From: Erpobdella octoculata
Lineage: Eukaryota > Annelida > Clitellata > Hirudinida > Erpobdellidae
Direction of reading: 5' to 3'
Assembly: GCA_963978895.1 (NCBI GenBank)
Contig: OZ022247.1
Location: 16,066,312 to 16,130,311, forward strand
DNA length: 64,000 bases
Shown here: positions 23,969-34,760 of the stretch, in pieces
Numbering within the stretch: position 1 is the stretch's first letter
Layout: each line of letters begins with the position of its first letter
Notes under the pieces: model-generated
Told to the model about the DNA's origin: nothing
The model's input: the letters and a program-made list of their open reading frames with translations, nothing else
Database searches by the model: none
Made by a program: the position numbers and the translations under genes

Positions 23969-24303
23969 TGTCTAGTTCCAGTTCGCTTTATTGAACGTGT
24001 CGAACGAGTCAATTGGAATGGAGGGATAGGTAATAAATATGTCAGATAAGAAGCTACCATTGGCACAACGCCACAAGTTTTTCACTCCGTATGTGTGGAC
24101 TCCTTTGGGTACATCAAATGGTTACATGAAGGTCCCGACAGATCTGAAGTGTGTACAAAGGTTAACTTCTTTTGCTTCTGAAAGATAAAAGTTATAATTT
24201 ATTTAGAATGAATCAAAATGCCAAGTTGACAGTGTGAACTCGATAAAAGCGGAAACAGTGATTTATATTAATTCTTTTTTGTCTATGGTAGGCAGTTACT
24301 ACA
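23969..24303 (-). mobile_element. Probable 3' LTR of the minus-strand Gypsy element
   Basis: On the minus strand a polypurine tract AGGGGGGAACTAC precedes TGTAGTAACTGCC at 24303. The segment ends in ...GACA at 23969 and contains AATAAA near 23985-23992, giving a TG...CA unit of about 335 bp. No matching 5' LTR exists in the window, so the borders are inferred. Confidence 0.55.
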
Positions 24304-24328
24304 GTAGTTCCCCCCTAAGGAGACGGAG

Positions 24329-26816
24329 TTAGTAGTAGATGAAATCCTGGTGTTGTTTGAATTGTACTCGTCTTCCTGATCTTGTGCGTGGTAGATTGTT
24401 AGAAGAATTGGCTGGAGGTGTACTGGCTGGCTGGTCAAAAAGGGGCATTGTAGGAGTGTTTGTGTCCGGTGTTGACGTTAAAACTGGCAGTTTAGCTGGT
24501 TTGACACGATCCAATGAAACACAACTGGTAGATCCGTCAGGTAGCTCAATCTTTACAATGTTTTGTTTAATTGCAAGAACTTTATAGGGGCCTTGGTAAG
24601 GGGCTTCTAAAGGTTGTCGAACTCTGTCAATTCGTAGCCACACGTAATGTCCAGGTTGTAAGGTGTTAGAATGTGGGCGGATAGTTCGATTATGGTGAAT
24701 TCCTTCGGACAAAAAGGTAAAGTCAAGCTGCCGCATGTGCTTGTTGAGTTGCTGGATTGCTTCGATTTGTTCTTTTGCAGTAGGAGTGTTTTTGTGAAAG
24801 AAAACATGTGGCATTAAAATGTCCGAGTCGGTCATGGCAGTGAATGGCGAATACCCATGTTCGGTAGGTAAAGCTCTTAGCGCCAAGCACACCACTGGCA
24901 GTGCAATGAGCCATTCTTCATTGCGAGCCATAAGTGCTGTTTTGAGTGTTCTGTGGAATCGCTCGATCATGCCATTAGACTGAGGGTGGTAAGCAGTGGT
25001 GCGAAGTCTGTGAAAACCTATTGAGTGAGATAAAGCACTAAAAAGGTTACTCTCAAACTGTCGACCTTGATCCGTAGTGAGGCATAATGGTACTCCAAAT
25101 CTACTGACCCAATGAGCTAAAAATGCCTCAGCAACTGTTGTTGCTGTAATTGAGGAAACAGGAACGCATTCAAACCAACGGGTTGCTCTATCGATAAGTG
25201 TCACCACATATTGCATCTCCGAGGTGTATGCAGAACCAAGTGTTTTTGAAGGTTTCAAAGGCCCCACTATATCCATGTGAACTGTTTGAAAGCGATCATT
25301 AAATGGGTAAATAGGCTGTTCTGGGATGCTTTTGTTGTGACGATTAATTTTTGCTTTTTGACAATCTAGGCAGTTGTTGACCCATTGTTTGATGTCCCCT
25401 TTCATTTTAGGCCAAAAATACCTTGCTGCAATTAAATTGGTAGATCCACGTATACCTGGATGTGCCATATTGTGAAGGTGTCTAAACACTGACTCTCGTT
25501 GGGCTTGGGGAACAAATGGCCGGGGATAAATAGAACTTGTTTCGCAAAGGATTGACAAATCTGCAGAAAGTTGATGAGATGTGAGAATGTCCTTGCATTT
25601 CTGTACTTCTGGATCTTCAGTCTGTGCCTTGGCAATACTTGCTAAATCTGGGTGTTCAAGTTGCAGTGCACTGACCGGCCTGGAGAGTGTATCCGCAACT
25701 ACGTTTTCAGCTCCTTTGATGTAGTGCATTTCAGTGACGTATTCAGATATGATAGAAAGGCGTCTTTGTTGCATGTGGGTCTTCTGGTCTCTGCTGGATT
25801 GGAAAGCTTGGCATAATGGTTTGTGGTCTGTAAACAAATGCAGTTCTCTGCCTTCAATAATGTGTTTGAAATGAATGACAGCCAAAAGTTCCCTGTCAAA
25901 TGTAGAATATACCAGTTCTGTTTTAGACAATTTTTTAGAATAGAAAGCAATAGGTTGTGGCTTGCCATTAACAACTTGATGGAGGGCTGCGCCTATGGCA
26001 GAAGAAGATGCATCTGCAACGAGGTGGTATAGGTTACTAGACTTGCTAATGTAATAAAGGTCGGCCGAACCTGCAAGAGCTGATTTAATATCTTCAAAAG
26101 CTTTGCACTGAAAAGTGTCCCACGTTAACTGATGATTACGTTGATTAGTGCTACCCAAAAGTGTGTATAAGGGAGCAGATATCTGGGCAAAATGAGGAAT
26201 GAACGTTCTATAATATCCAATCATGCCAATAAAACGTCTCAAACCGGCATAGTCTTTTGGTTTTGGAAAGTTGATGATGGCTTGTGTGTTATCTTCGGGT
26301 GGAGATACTCCGGTCGAAGAAAGTTTATGTCCTAAAAATACCACAGATTTCTGAGCAAATACACACTTATTGATGTTGATTCGCAGATTGTTTTCTTCCA
26401 GTCGCTGAAAAATTGTTTTAAGATGGTCTAAATGCTCATGGTCACTGGTTGAGGCTACTAAAATGTCATCAATGTATACACAAACATATGACAAATCCTG
26501 AAAAATTGTATCCATAAATCTTTGAAATGTTTGAGTCGCATTTCTGAGACCAAATGGCATGCGAGTGAATTCAAACAAACCAAAAGGAGTTGACACTGCT
26601 GTTTTGGGAACATCGTCAGGATGGATTGGGATGTTGTAATATGCTTTAACTAAATCTAATTTGCTGAAGACTGATTTACCACTGAGACGGCTTGTCACGT
26701 CGGAAATTCTTGGTAGAGGGTATCTATCAGGTTTAGTTATACTGTTGAGTTTTCGATAATCTCCACAGGGACGCCATTGACTGTCTTTCTTGGGGACCAT
26801 GTGCAGTGGGCTGGTC
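24329..26816 (-). CDS. pol: Gypsy retrotransposon pol (RT, RNase H, integrase), 5'-truncated
   Basis: An open frame of 823 codons from the Met at 26800; the frame continues upstream to the break at 26816. In order: reverse transcriptase (residues about 1-180; RYPLPRISDV, FSKLDLVKAYYNIPI, VYIDDILVA with the YxDD pair), RNase H (about 230-350; LVADASSSAIGAAL, FDRELLAVI, LFTDHKPL), integrase zinc-binding HHCC (about 435-490; C..C in NNCLDCQKA) and the DDE core (MDIVGPL, TDQGRQFESNL, HPQSNGMIERFHR). A chromodomain-like or basic tail follows. Gag, protease and the RT N-terminus are lost at a junction with a hAT-like fragment. No internal stop, so this is the least damaged pol here; it cannot move alone without the missing half. 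Confidence 0.93.
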
Positions 26817-27470
26817 GGGTCGGGTAATCAGGCGGATTAATGTTCTAGCTTACACATTTGCCAATAAAATGACTGTGACGCATAGATCATTTATAGACTT
26901 TGCCAGTTAAAGTTTAGGATTATGCAAGATTATCTTTATAACAAAGGGTCCTTGTTATATCAGAAAAACTTTGAGTATATGAATGAATAAATATAAGGTT
27001 ATATAACTGAAGTAAAAAGTTTAGAGTCATGGCTATCCGCGATTTCTTCGACCGAAGGAGGCTTAATTATTTTAGTTCGTTCGCGGCTCGGTCCGCCTGA
27101 TAATCAAACGGATTAGTGGTCTAGCTTACACAATCACTAATAAAACGGTTCCTAATACTATTTCATTTTTAATAAACTAGAAAAGTTATGAAAACTCTGT
27201 TTGTGTTGCTATTTTTAAAACTGGAATAAATATTTATTAACTAAAAAAATTTATTTATTTGTTCACAACTCCGAGTTCGGTATTAGGCTTATGAATTTTC
27301 GGGTTCGGGTATCAAGTTTTCACATTTTCGGGTTCGAGTATCAAGTTTTCTCATTTTCGGGTATCTAGTTTTCACATTTTCGGGTTCGGGTATCAAATTT
27401 TCACACTTTCGGGTTCGGGTATCAGAAAAAGACCGGGTAGTACCGAACTCGGGTACCCGTGACATTCCTA
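26817..27470 (-). mobile_element. Partial hAT-like element (same family as 40686-42501)
   Basis: 26817-27120 matches 41560-41860 inverted, and 27130-27470 matches 40686-41035 inverted. It ends in tacccgtgacattccta, the family terminus. Repeated phrases cgggttcgggtatcaa are the subterminal repeats. The internal part corresponding to 41040-41530, with its SINE-like insertion, is absent. Its inner edge breaks the Gypsy pol. Confidence 0.75.
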
Positions 27471-27477
27471 CTTTCTA

Positions 27478-27860
27478 CACTTTCGTCTAAGTTTCCGACA
27501 TATATAACTCCTTTTTAACAATTTTTCGGGCCGCTGGTAAAGCTGAAGTACTTATGCCTTTGTATATTATTACTTTTTTATCCGACTTATTAATAAAAAT
27601 CCCTCCTAAGTCTGGTCTTCGATCTTCCTCTCTTAACAACTTTCATATCTTTTGTGTTAAGCATTCTTTTGCTAAACGCTCTTTTTCCTACTCTGGTCCC
27701 TATCTCTGGAACTCTCTTCCTACTTCTCTAACTAAATCTACTTCTCTCACAGTTTTCCGTCGGAGACTTAAGACTTGTTTATTTAAAAAGTTTGTGTCCA
27801 AGCGCTATGGAACGATAGGAAATAGTGCTATATAAATTCAACTGATTGATTGAAGAGAGA
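27478..27860 (+). pseudogene. CR1/L2-like LINE 3' end
   Basis: The frame 27554-27835 carries the conserved C-terminal tail of CR1-group ORF2 proteins: RSFSYSGPYLWNSLPTSL followed by FRRRLKTCLFKKF. Downstream the sequence ends in attcaactgattgattga, a short tandem 3' end of the CR1/L2 type. Everything upstream of the tail is missing. Confidence 0.75.
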
Positions 27861-28160
27861 AAAAGAAAGAAAAGAGACAATTAACTGTTATAATAGCTAC
27901 TAAACATTTAAAACACCCCCACCACAATATTATCATCATCATTTAGGAAAAGGGAGAAAAAAAAACAAATGGAAAAAAGAAAGAAAAATAAAGAGACAAA
28001 AAAAATAATTGAGAGAGAGTTATAACGAGAGAAACATTAAAAAAAGGAAGGAGAAAAAAAGAGACAAAAAATAAACTAAAGTACCATGTGTTTCACTAGA
28101 GAGAGAGAGAGAGAAAGAAAGAAAGCGAGATAGCAAAAGAAAGAAAGTTTGTTTGTGTGC
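27855..28160. repeat. Purine-rich low-complexity stretch
   Basis: Runs of gaaagaaaag and gagagaga; no gene. The minus-strand frame 28020-28274 lies largely within it. Confidence 0.75.
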
Positions 28161-28289
28161 TGCTAGTGTGTGGGTAAAATTATAAAATTTCATGTTTTCA
28201 CTTTTTTGACGTTCGCCTTTTTTATTGTGCACTCTTTTTAGTTTCACCCTTTTCATTTTCGCTCTTTTTAGCATTCGCCCTTATGTTTT

Positions 28290-28492
28290 CTCTCTTTTGC
28301 TTGGTTCAAAATCAGGTTTTCAAAAAAAGTAAAAGAACCTCCACTAGCGAGGGGAATACACTGCATGATTCACCAGTAAAGACTATTTCTGGTGTTTTTA
28401 ATTACTTCTTAAAATTACCGTTTTTAATTGGGGTCGCGGGTCACTTGGCTTTTATAAAAAGGGGTCGCCACCAGAAAAAGGTTGGGAACCAC
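28290..28492. mobile_element. hAT terminal fragment
   Basis: The right end reads aaaggttgggaaccactg, whose inverse CAGTGGTTCCCAACCTTT is a classic hAT terminal repeat. Just inside lies ggggtcgc(g/c)... twice, as in many hAT subterminal regions. The left end was not found. Confidence 0.6.
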
Positions 28493-29100
28493 TGATCTGG
28501 ATAGAACCATTCGGAAGCCTCCCATTAAAAAAAAAAACGAGTATGATCTGTGAGTATGACGGGTCGATTTTTAGGGTTTTCAAACAGGCCTGGCCGAGAT
28601 TTCTTGCCAAGAATGAGATTTTATACCTGTAAAAACGTGGCCGGGTCAGAAAATTTGGCCTATGAAACAGGCCGTGAAAATTCGGATTGTGCTGTAGCGT
28701 GACCAAGCAAAAGCTTCAATTTTTCAAAATGCCTGTTATTCTATAGTTTTTTGTCATTGTTATAGAAACAAAAAATACTTTTCCGGTAAACAATTAATTT
28801 TTTACAGAAATCTCTGAACTTGGCAATTCTTGACCAGAGTATTACAACTTCACTAAAAACATATGTATAAAGCATGCCTATCTATTAAAGTTACGATAAG
28901 ATTTGTAGACAAATTCATCGCCTTCCATATGTAAATAGATTACTTCAAATATTAGTGGAATTAAGATAAAGCAAACAGACTACATGCAATTGATAAAAAC
29001 AATACTTTCAACTCTATAGCGACCAAACTACATCATAAACATAATGTTAAAAGATCTAAAAAATCAGTCAGGTTGAAGGATTGTTGATAAATCTCAAAAC
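28493..29100. other. No recognised gene
   Basis: 28540-28700 has a few GGCC-rich phrases reminiscent of 3330-3600. The remainder is AT-rich DNA downstream of the carrier gene. Confidence 0.45.
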
Positions 29101-29137
29101 CTACAAAAACTACACCCAGTTTTGCTTAGATAAAAAC

Positions 29138-29143
29138 TTTATT
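29138..29143 (-). terminator. Polyadenylation signal AATAAA of the carrier gene
   Basis: Minus-strand AATAAA about 105 nt beyond the stop codon at 29248-29250. Position and sequence fit, but the cleavage site is not visible. Confidence 0.5.
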
Positions 29144-29247
29144 TGACAAATAATAGGAAAACAAAAATTATTTTTGTTTAGAAAAAGCATTCCATTTGTT
29201 AAAGCTTTCTTAATTTTTCAAAAAATTACTCTCCTAGTGTTCAAATT

Positions 29248-32200
29248 TTACAGCTGACCCTTGGCAGCAAGTTTCTGTTTCAGTGATTCTGGCATCTCTG
29301 GAGGTGGGGGCCTGGGCATCTTGAAGTACACTTTAACCGAATCATAAATGAACCATTGCAGTGCAGTCAAAGTTCCAATCATAATAATACGTGGGAAGAG
29401 GCCGTTCCACATAGCTGCGAAAAATTAAATTATTCATTATAGAAAACCAGCAATTCTGAAAAACGCTAAATTAATGGTTAACTTTTTACATACCTCTGAA
29501 ACCGAGGTTCTTGGCAACTTGCAAGAACGTACTACCCTTTTGCTTATTGAGAATGGAGACGATAGTGTCGGCTGGGTGTGAAACAATTGCACAGAAAACT
29601 CCAGCTGAAAATTAAGAACATCCAAAGTCTGAATAGACGTAACCAAATAATTTAATATCAAATATGAAACTCACCAATATATCCAGCACAGAAAGTAACC
29701 ATAAGCTGCTCAGCCTTGGTACAGTCTGCTCTTGGTTTGGGTACAACAAACTTGTAAAGAGCTTCAACAGTTCTTTCAAAGCAAGCAAATTTCATCATTG
29801 TGTACGGAATCTGACGACCCCAGAGAGGAACCAAACCCTTGTAAAGTCTGTCATAACATTCAAAAATGATAATTTAAGTGTGCAGCAAAATCAATAGCCA
29901 AAGGGCTTATTTAAATATTTTCTGAACTGAAAGAATGCCATTCAATTAAATTAAATTTAACAATTACAAAGCTCTAAGCATTTAAGCAATATGAAGTCAT
30001 CAAGCAAAAAATACAAACCCTGAAACCCCCTCCTCTTTAATAAATTTCGGGAGACCTTCTCTTAATGTGGTAGCAAACCCCGGCTGTGTCTGGATTCTCA
30101 CCTTGACAGCCTCCATCGGACACAAAGCTATATCAGCAAAAAACTCAGCAGAAGCTGATGAAGCCAGATAGAGAGTTGTTCGCCATAAGAAAGCATTTTC
30201 CTATAAATATATTTTAAAGTTTTTTTTACTTAAATGTTGATTACAATTTACTAACAATAACAACAGCACTAACATCTCCTACAAGATCAGCATACACATG
30301 CTTGAAGACTTCATAAAGTCCAAACTTGAACATTCCTTGCATTGAATATCCAAAAAATGTTGGAGCCCATCCTTTGCCCAACTCCCTAAAACCAGATTCT
30401 TTCAACGTGACCTTGAAACCATTCACAATATTGCCATATTTGGCTCTGTCCACCTATAATTAAGAAATGGAAGATGTCATAAAACATTTTTATACAAGAA
30501 AAAAAAGTAAATAAAACAAACCTGAATCCTACACTTGACAAGGTCAAGAGGAACAATCAAAGTATGGGTCAGACCACAACTTATAACTCCACCAAGACCA
30601 CACAAAGCAAAGAATTTGTTAGAAGCATATTCACAGCTGTATTCCTCATTTCCAAGAGCTGTAGAAACAAAAGATAGTTTGTAATGCCATGAGAAATCAA
30701 TATAGTAAATGTAACACTTTTAGCTTTAGACTTAAATACTTTAAACACCTTAAAAACTTAAGGCCTTAGAAAACTGAGAATTTCTTAGAATTTGTTATTA
30801 TAATAACAATTCTAAAAAAAAGATGAATTGAATTTAAAGGTGAACTTGACAAGTTATAATACAGACTTCACATTTAATGAGTTAAGCTGAGTCTGTATGT
30901 AGATTAGAAAATCATTTAAAAACTATTGAGAAACATAAACGACAATTCGATCTACTTATTTTGTGATCTAAAAATGTAAAAAACCTATTTGCCAACGCAC
31001 TGGCTACGGATCCGGCAGTGCCGGACCTATAACTATTACTTTTCGGGATCCGTCAATTGATAAAAAAAATAAAAATAAACGTAAATTTTATTTTTTTTAA
31101 TTTAAATTAAAATTATTAATATTAAAAACAAAATTTGGATCCGTAGCCAGTGCGTTGCTATAAACAAAACACGGTTTATTTATCTACGTTATCGAAGTAC
31201 ACTGGCAGCTGAAATATTCTAAGAAATATTTTTAAATCATAAACAAACAATGTCGTTAAGAGTGGGTGATAGTTTCAGTTCCTACACAGAATTAGAGAAC
31301 AGAATTACAACATATGAAAACATATGTAAGTAAACCAAGTTGCAGTATCGAGAACCAGTACATGGAGATACTTACACCTTTTTCATTTTCATTTGTGAAA
31401 ACCCAACTAATGAAATCAAGAATCTTTGAGGTGCAAGTTGAATTGGAAACTGTTAAAGGAGATATTGGGGGGAAATGGAAACACTGAATGAAAACAGTTG
31501 TGTTTGTTCATTTGCCAAAACAATGAATCTACCATGCAAACACATGTTTGCAAGTAGAAGAGCAAAAGGGATACCAATTTTCTCTCTTATTGGAATTGGT
31601 GATAGATGGCTAAAACAGCAAGTTCAGCAATCACATCGAATTTTTCAGGGCTCAAACAAAAAACAGATACAGAAAACTGTATTGAGTGCGACAGCTGCTT
31701 AGAATGGTACCATTTTAGCTGTGCTGGATTAACCAAAAAACCCAAAAAAGAATGGTTTTGTTATACATGTTGGAGCTGATATAAACAAATTTTTACTTTA
31801 ATAAATTTGTATCAGACTATTATTGTTGTCTTGTATTTTATTTCATCCCAATACCATTGAAAAATGTATGTCCCTGACGGACCCCGAAAAATAATAGTTA
31901 TCGGTCCGTCACTGACGTATCCCGAAAAAAATTAATGAGTGGTCCGTCACTGATCAAAATAACCATATATAATAGTATCTATGACTAATGCTATCGAAAA
32001 TGTAAATCAAACTTTTTTAAATAAAAATAAATTCAAATTTTGTTTTTAATATAAATAATTTTAATTTTACTTAAAAAAAATAAAATTTACGTTCATTTTT
32101 ATTTTTTTATCAATTGACGGACCCCGAAAAATAATAGTTATAGGTCCGGCACTGCCGGATCCGTAGCCAGTGCGATTTGCCAATCTGACCTTGAAAGTCT

Positions 32201-32420
32201 ACTATCAAAATTACAAAGCATAGGTTGGGGAGTGTCAGGGATGCATAACTAACGAAACATTTATCAAATAAAATTTAATCAAATATAAACCTTTGGCTGT
32301 GTCCGCGGAAAGAGCAACCAGTCTCCTGTTTTCGTTGACTTTCAGTCCTTCACATTGCGCTTGCCCGAAAGGGCTAGCGAACGGACTGTTACGGACGAGA
32401 TCGGTGATCGTTCTAGACAT
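29248..32420 (-). CDS. SLC25A3: Mitochondrial phosphate carrier (SLC25A3-like)
   Basis: Seven coding exons on the minus strand: 32420-32291, 30658-30522, 30453-30274, 30200-30019, 29847-29675, 29604-29494, 29414-29248. All have GT-AG borders; they total 1080 nt, or 359 residues plus TAA, close to the usual 360. The protein imports phosphate with protons across the inner mitochondrial membrane for ATP synthesis. The three carrier repeats show PLDLVK (exon 2), PMEAVK (exon 4) and PADTIV (exon 6). Other hallmark stretches are [41 protein letters not shown] and [31 protein letters not shown]. The N-terminus ([14 protein letters not shown]) is short and Ser/Arg-rich, a plausible import presequence. 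Intron 1 (1.6 kb) holds a MULE-type insertion; the other introns are 43 to about 170 bp. The gene appears intact. Confidence 0.97.
30996..32174 (+). mobile_element. MULE-type DNA transposon in SLC25A3 intron 1
   Basis: Nine-base direct repeats atttgccaa flank the element (30987-30995 and 32175-32183). The ends are inverted repeats starting CGCACTGGCTACGGATCC and staying similar for about 110 bp. Nine-base duplications and long inverted ends are the known signature of Mutator-like elements. A second inverted copy of the end (ggatccgtagccagtgcg, 31139-31156) makes the first 160 bp a small palindromic unit. The interior (31475-31780) encodes SWIM and PHD motifs. At 1179 bp it lacks the transposase core, so it is a deletion derivative. 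Confidence 0.85.
31475..31780 (+). pseudogene. MULE transposase C-terminal remnant: SWIM plus PHD finger
   Basis: The frame 31475-31702 contains [20 protein letters not shown], a CxC...CxH SWIM zinc finger as found near the C-terminus of MULE/FAR1-type transposases. A shifted frame (31660-31780) then reads [15 protein letters not shown]...WFCYTCW before a stop, the second half of a PHD finger. The catalytic DDE domain is missing. The combination is consistent with animal MULEs; domestication is unlikely given the frame break. Confidence 0.75.
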
Positions 32421-32535
32421 ATCACCTACAAAAATATAAGCTTTTTATTAATAAAAAAACGAATAAACTACAACTTACAAGTATCTAAAAGCCAGAGAGC
32501 AACCAACGACCGTTCGTAGACAACGAATAATTAAG
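32421..32535 (-). promoter_or_regulatory. 5' UTR with a probable small intron
   Basis: Immediately upstream of the ATG the minus strand reads ttttgtag/gtgat, a 3' splice site. A donor ctt/gtaagt lies at 32478, giving a 53-bp leader intron (32426-32478) and a 5' UTR exon from 32479 upward. The transcription start was not identified. Confidence 0.45.
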
Positions 32536-33186
32536 CTAGAAATATCCGGAACTATATACCCAAAATAGCGATGGGTTATTAATATTCAAGTAATAAATTT
32601 TTTTTGTTTAATTGTTCTAACAAAGATATTATTATCCAGTAAAACTGTTAATTTTTGAAAAATTGTCACAATTTATATTGTATTATTTATTAATTATTGA
32701 AGTATAAAACATTAAAAATCATTTTTTTGAAAAAATTTTAATAAATAAAAAATTATATTGTAAGACAAAATTTTTTAACATCTTTTTTATTAACTTCACC
32801 TTGTTTGCTTGAGCCATACGTTGAACTCAGCCAGCTTTTTCAAGAGTCACGAGACGAGCGTTTCAGATAAAAAAAAATCAATCAAAGATCCACCACAACA
32901 AATTCCGCCAAACCAATCATGTCTCTCCGTATTTATGATTGCTATTCTTAATGTGGCACTAAAAATCTATAAAACAGAGATATAATATGGTCGCTTTTTC
33001 TTTATGTGGTTTCAACTTAAATTTCAATGTGTTTCATCCGTCAATAGCCGTATTAATTTGTTAAATGAAAGTCGATTCAGCTTAGCTCCTATTCAATGTC
33101 TTTATTTAAACAAAACTTATAATTATTTCTGATTTTTAACTCAACTGTTTCAATTTTTATAATATTTAATTTAATGTTTTAACATA
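32536..33186. other. AT-rich intergenic DNA
   Basis: Upstream flank of the carrier gene. No gene, repeat or clear promoter element recognised. Confidence 0.45.
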
Positions 33187-33234
33187 GGGTTCTGAAGATG
33201 TCTTTATATAGCTGAAAATGGCCATAGTTAATCC
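33187..33234 (+). ncRNA. Degenerate hammerhead-like motif
   Basis: The flanking stem agggtt/aatcct is intact and core CTGAAGA is present (33192-33198). A GAAA box and a TGGCCA centre follow, but stem II is poor and stem III contains an extra AG. It resembles the motif at 2917-2958 and is followed by an AT-rich leader, so it is probably a decayed member of the same family. Confidence 0.4.
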
Positions 33235-33504
33235 TGATTGTTTTATTATTTATCTATTTTTTAACTAATAATTTCTTCGATTACAATTCTCGTCATTTCA
33301 AATGGATGAAAAGGGCTTTAAAAGAACATTTTTACTAGTGGGTAATAATAACATGAATGTGAAGTCAAGGTATTTTACGAATTACAAGTAAGTTTTATTC
33401 TAATTTACTCAAACTAACTTTGAACTAACTAAATCAACAATTCATATTATTTACGACACTTTTCATTAATATCAACAACATAACATTGAAAATGTGGAAT
33501 TGAG

Positions 33505-33560
33505 TGCGATTTACGTCTAGCCACATAAGCCACGATTTACGTCTAGCTACATAAGCCACG
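33505..33560. repeat. Tandem duplicate of a 26-bp unit
   Basis: The unit gatttacgtctagc(c/t)acataagccac occurs twice in a row. Confidence 0.8.
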
Positions 33561-33639
33561 CCCCTCGTAGGCTGCCAGTCGACCTCTCTGTATTGCCGCA
33601 TACAGCCATTTAGAAATATGCATCCCCGGCAGCATCATG

Positions 33640-34050
33640 GGACAGACTCGCGCGCGCGCGCACACACACACACACCACCACGAAATAACGCAAATACAAA
33701 CGTCTCACCTTCAGATTCGAACCCACGACTGTCGGATCGGCAACACCGCCTCGTATCATGCCAACTACTTTAACATCTGCGCCACCGCAAAAACAGTGTT
33801 TGGTACGCGCTTTTGTTGGGGTATGTTGAACACAACACTAGACTATGAATGGGTTCGAATCATAGCTTGGTAGTGTTATAAGTTGTACGGCTTACAATCA
33901 GTCACTAGCTAATTTAATAGCTACCGAAGATATATGTTATAAGATATATATAGTAAATGGAAATGTTTTTACGAGCCACATAATCAGAAACTTGGATGCC
34001 TTAAAATCCACCACGAAATAACGCAAATATAAAGGTCTCAACTTCAGTAT
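33640..34050. repeat. CG/CA dinucleotide run and tRNA-like dispersed repeat
   Basis: 33650-33676 is (cg)n(ca)n. The phrase ccaccacgaaataacgcaaata(c/t)aaa then occurs at 33675 and again at 34009. At 33716-33726 the minus strand reads GGGTTCGAATC, a perfect pol III B-box core; a plus-strand GGGTTCGAATC lies at 33850. A convincing A box and cloverleaf were not found, so this is at most a tRNA-derived SINE, not a tRNA gene. Confidence 0.4.
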
Positions 34051-34135
34051 GTATTATTATTATTATTATACAGATTTTTTATATAGCGCTTTTTTACAAA
34101 ATAAAAGTCTCAAAAGCGCACTGCACAATTAAGTG
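34050..34135. repeat. LINE/SINE-type 3' tail fragment
   Basis: (tta)n followed by cagattttttatatagcgctttttt...tctcaaaagcgc, a phrase frequently found at the 3' ends of invertebrate retroposons. No coding part. Confidence 0.4.
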
Positions 34136-34202
34136 GAAGAAAACAAATATGTCTTGAGCCGTTCACGAAAGACACTAAAAGGCTATTCCACATATATGTA
34201 TT

Positions 34203-34223
34203 ATGTGTATGTATGTATGTATG

Positions 34224-34254
<31 letters not shown>

Positions 34255-34525
34255 GTATGTATGTATGTATGTATGTATGTATGTATGTATGTATGTATGT
34301 ATGTATGTATGTATGTATGTATGTATGTATGTATGTATGTATGTATGTATGTATGTATGTATGTATGTATGTATGTATGTATGTATGTATGTATGTATGT
34401 ATGTATGTATGTATGTATGTATGTATGTATGTATGTATGTATGTATGTATGTATGTATGTATGTATGTATGTATGTATGTATGTATGTATGTATGTATGT
34501 ATGTATGTATGTGTGTATGTATGTT

Positions 34526-34557
<32 letters not shown>

Positions 34558-34760
34558 TGTATGTATGTATGTATGTATGTATGTATGTATGTATGTATGT
34601 ATGTATGTATGTATGTATGTATGTATGTATGTATGTATGTATGTATGTATGTATGTATGTATGTATGTATGTATGTATGTATGTATGTATGTATGTATGT
34701 ATGTATGTATGTATGTATGTATGTATGTATGTATGTATGTATGTATGTATGTACGTATGT
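34203..34760. repeat. (ATGT)n tetranucleotide array
   Basis: About 555 bp of nearly pure atgt repeats with an interruption near 34511-34530 (gtgtgtatgtatgtttatatg). The MYVC and IHTY frames are artefacts. Confidence 0.98.

Noticed and set aside
28020..28274. 84-codon minus-strand frame with KRVKLKR-type repeats
   Set aside because: Lies mostly in low-complexity purine/pyrimidine DNA.
33716..33800. Possible tRNA gene on the minus strand
   Set aside because: A B-box-like GGGTTCGAATC is present but no acceptor stem or acceptable A box pairs with it.
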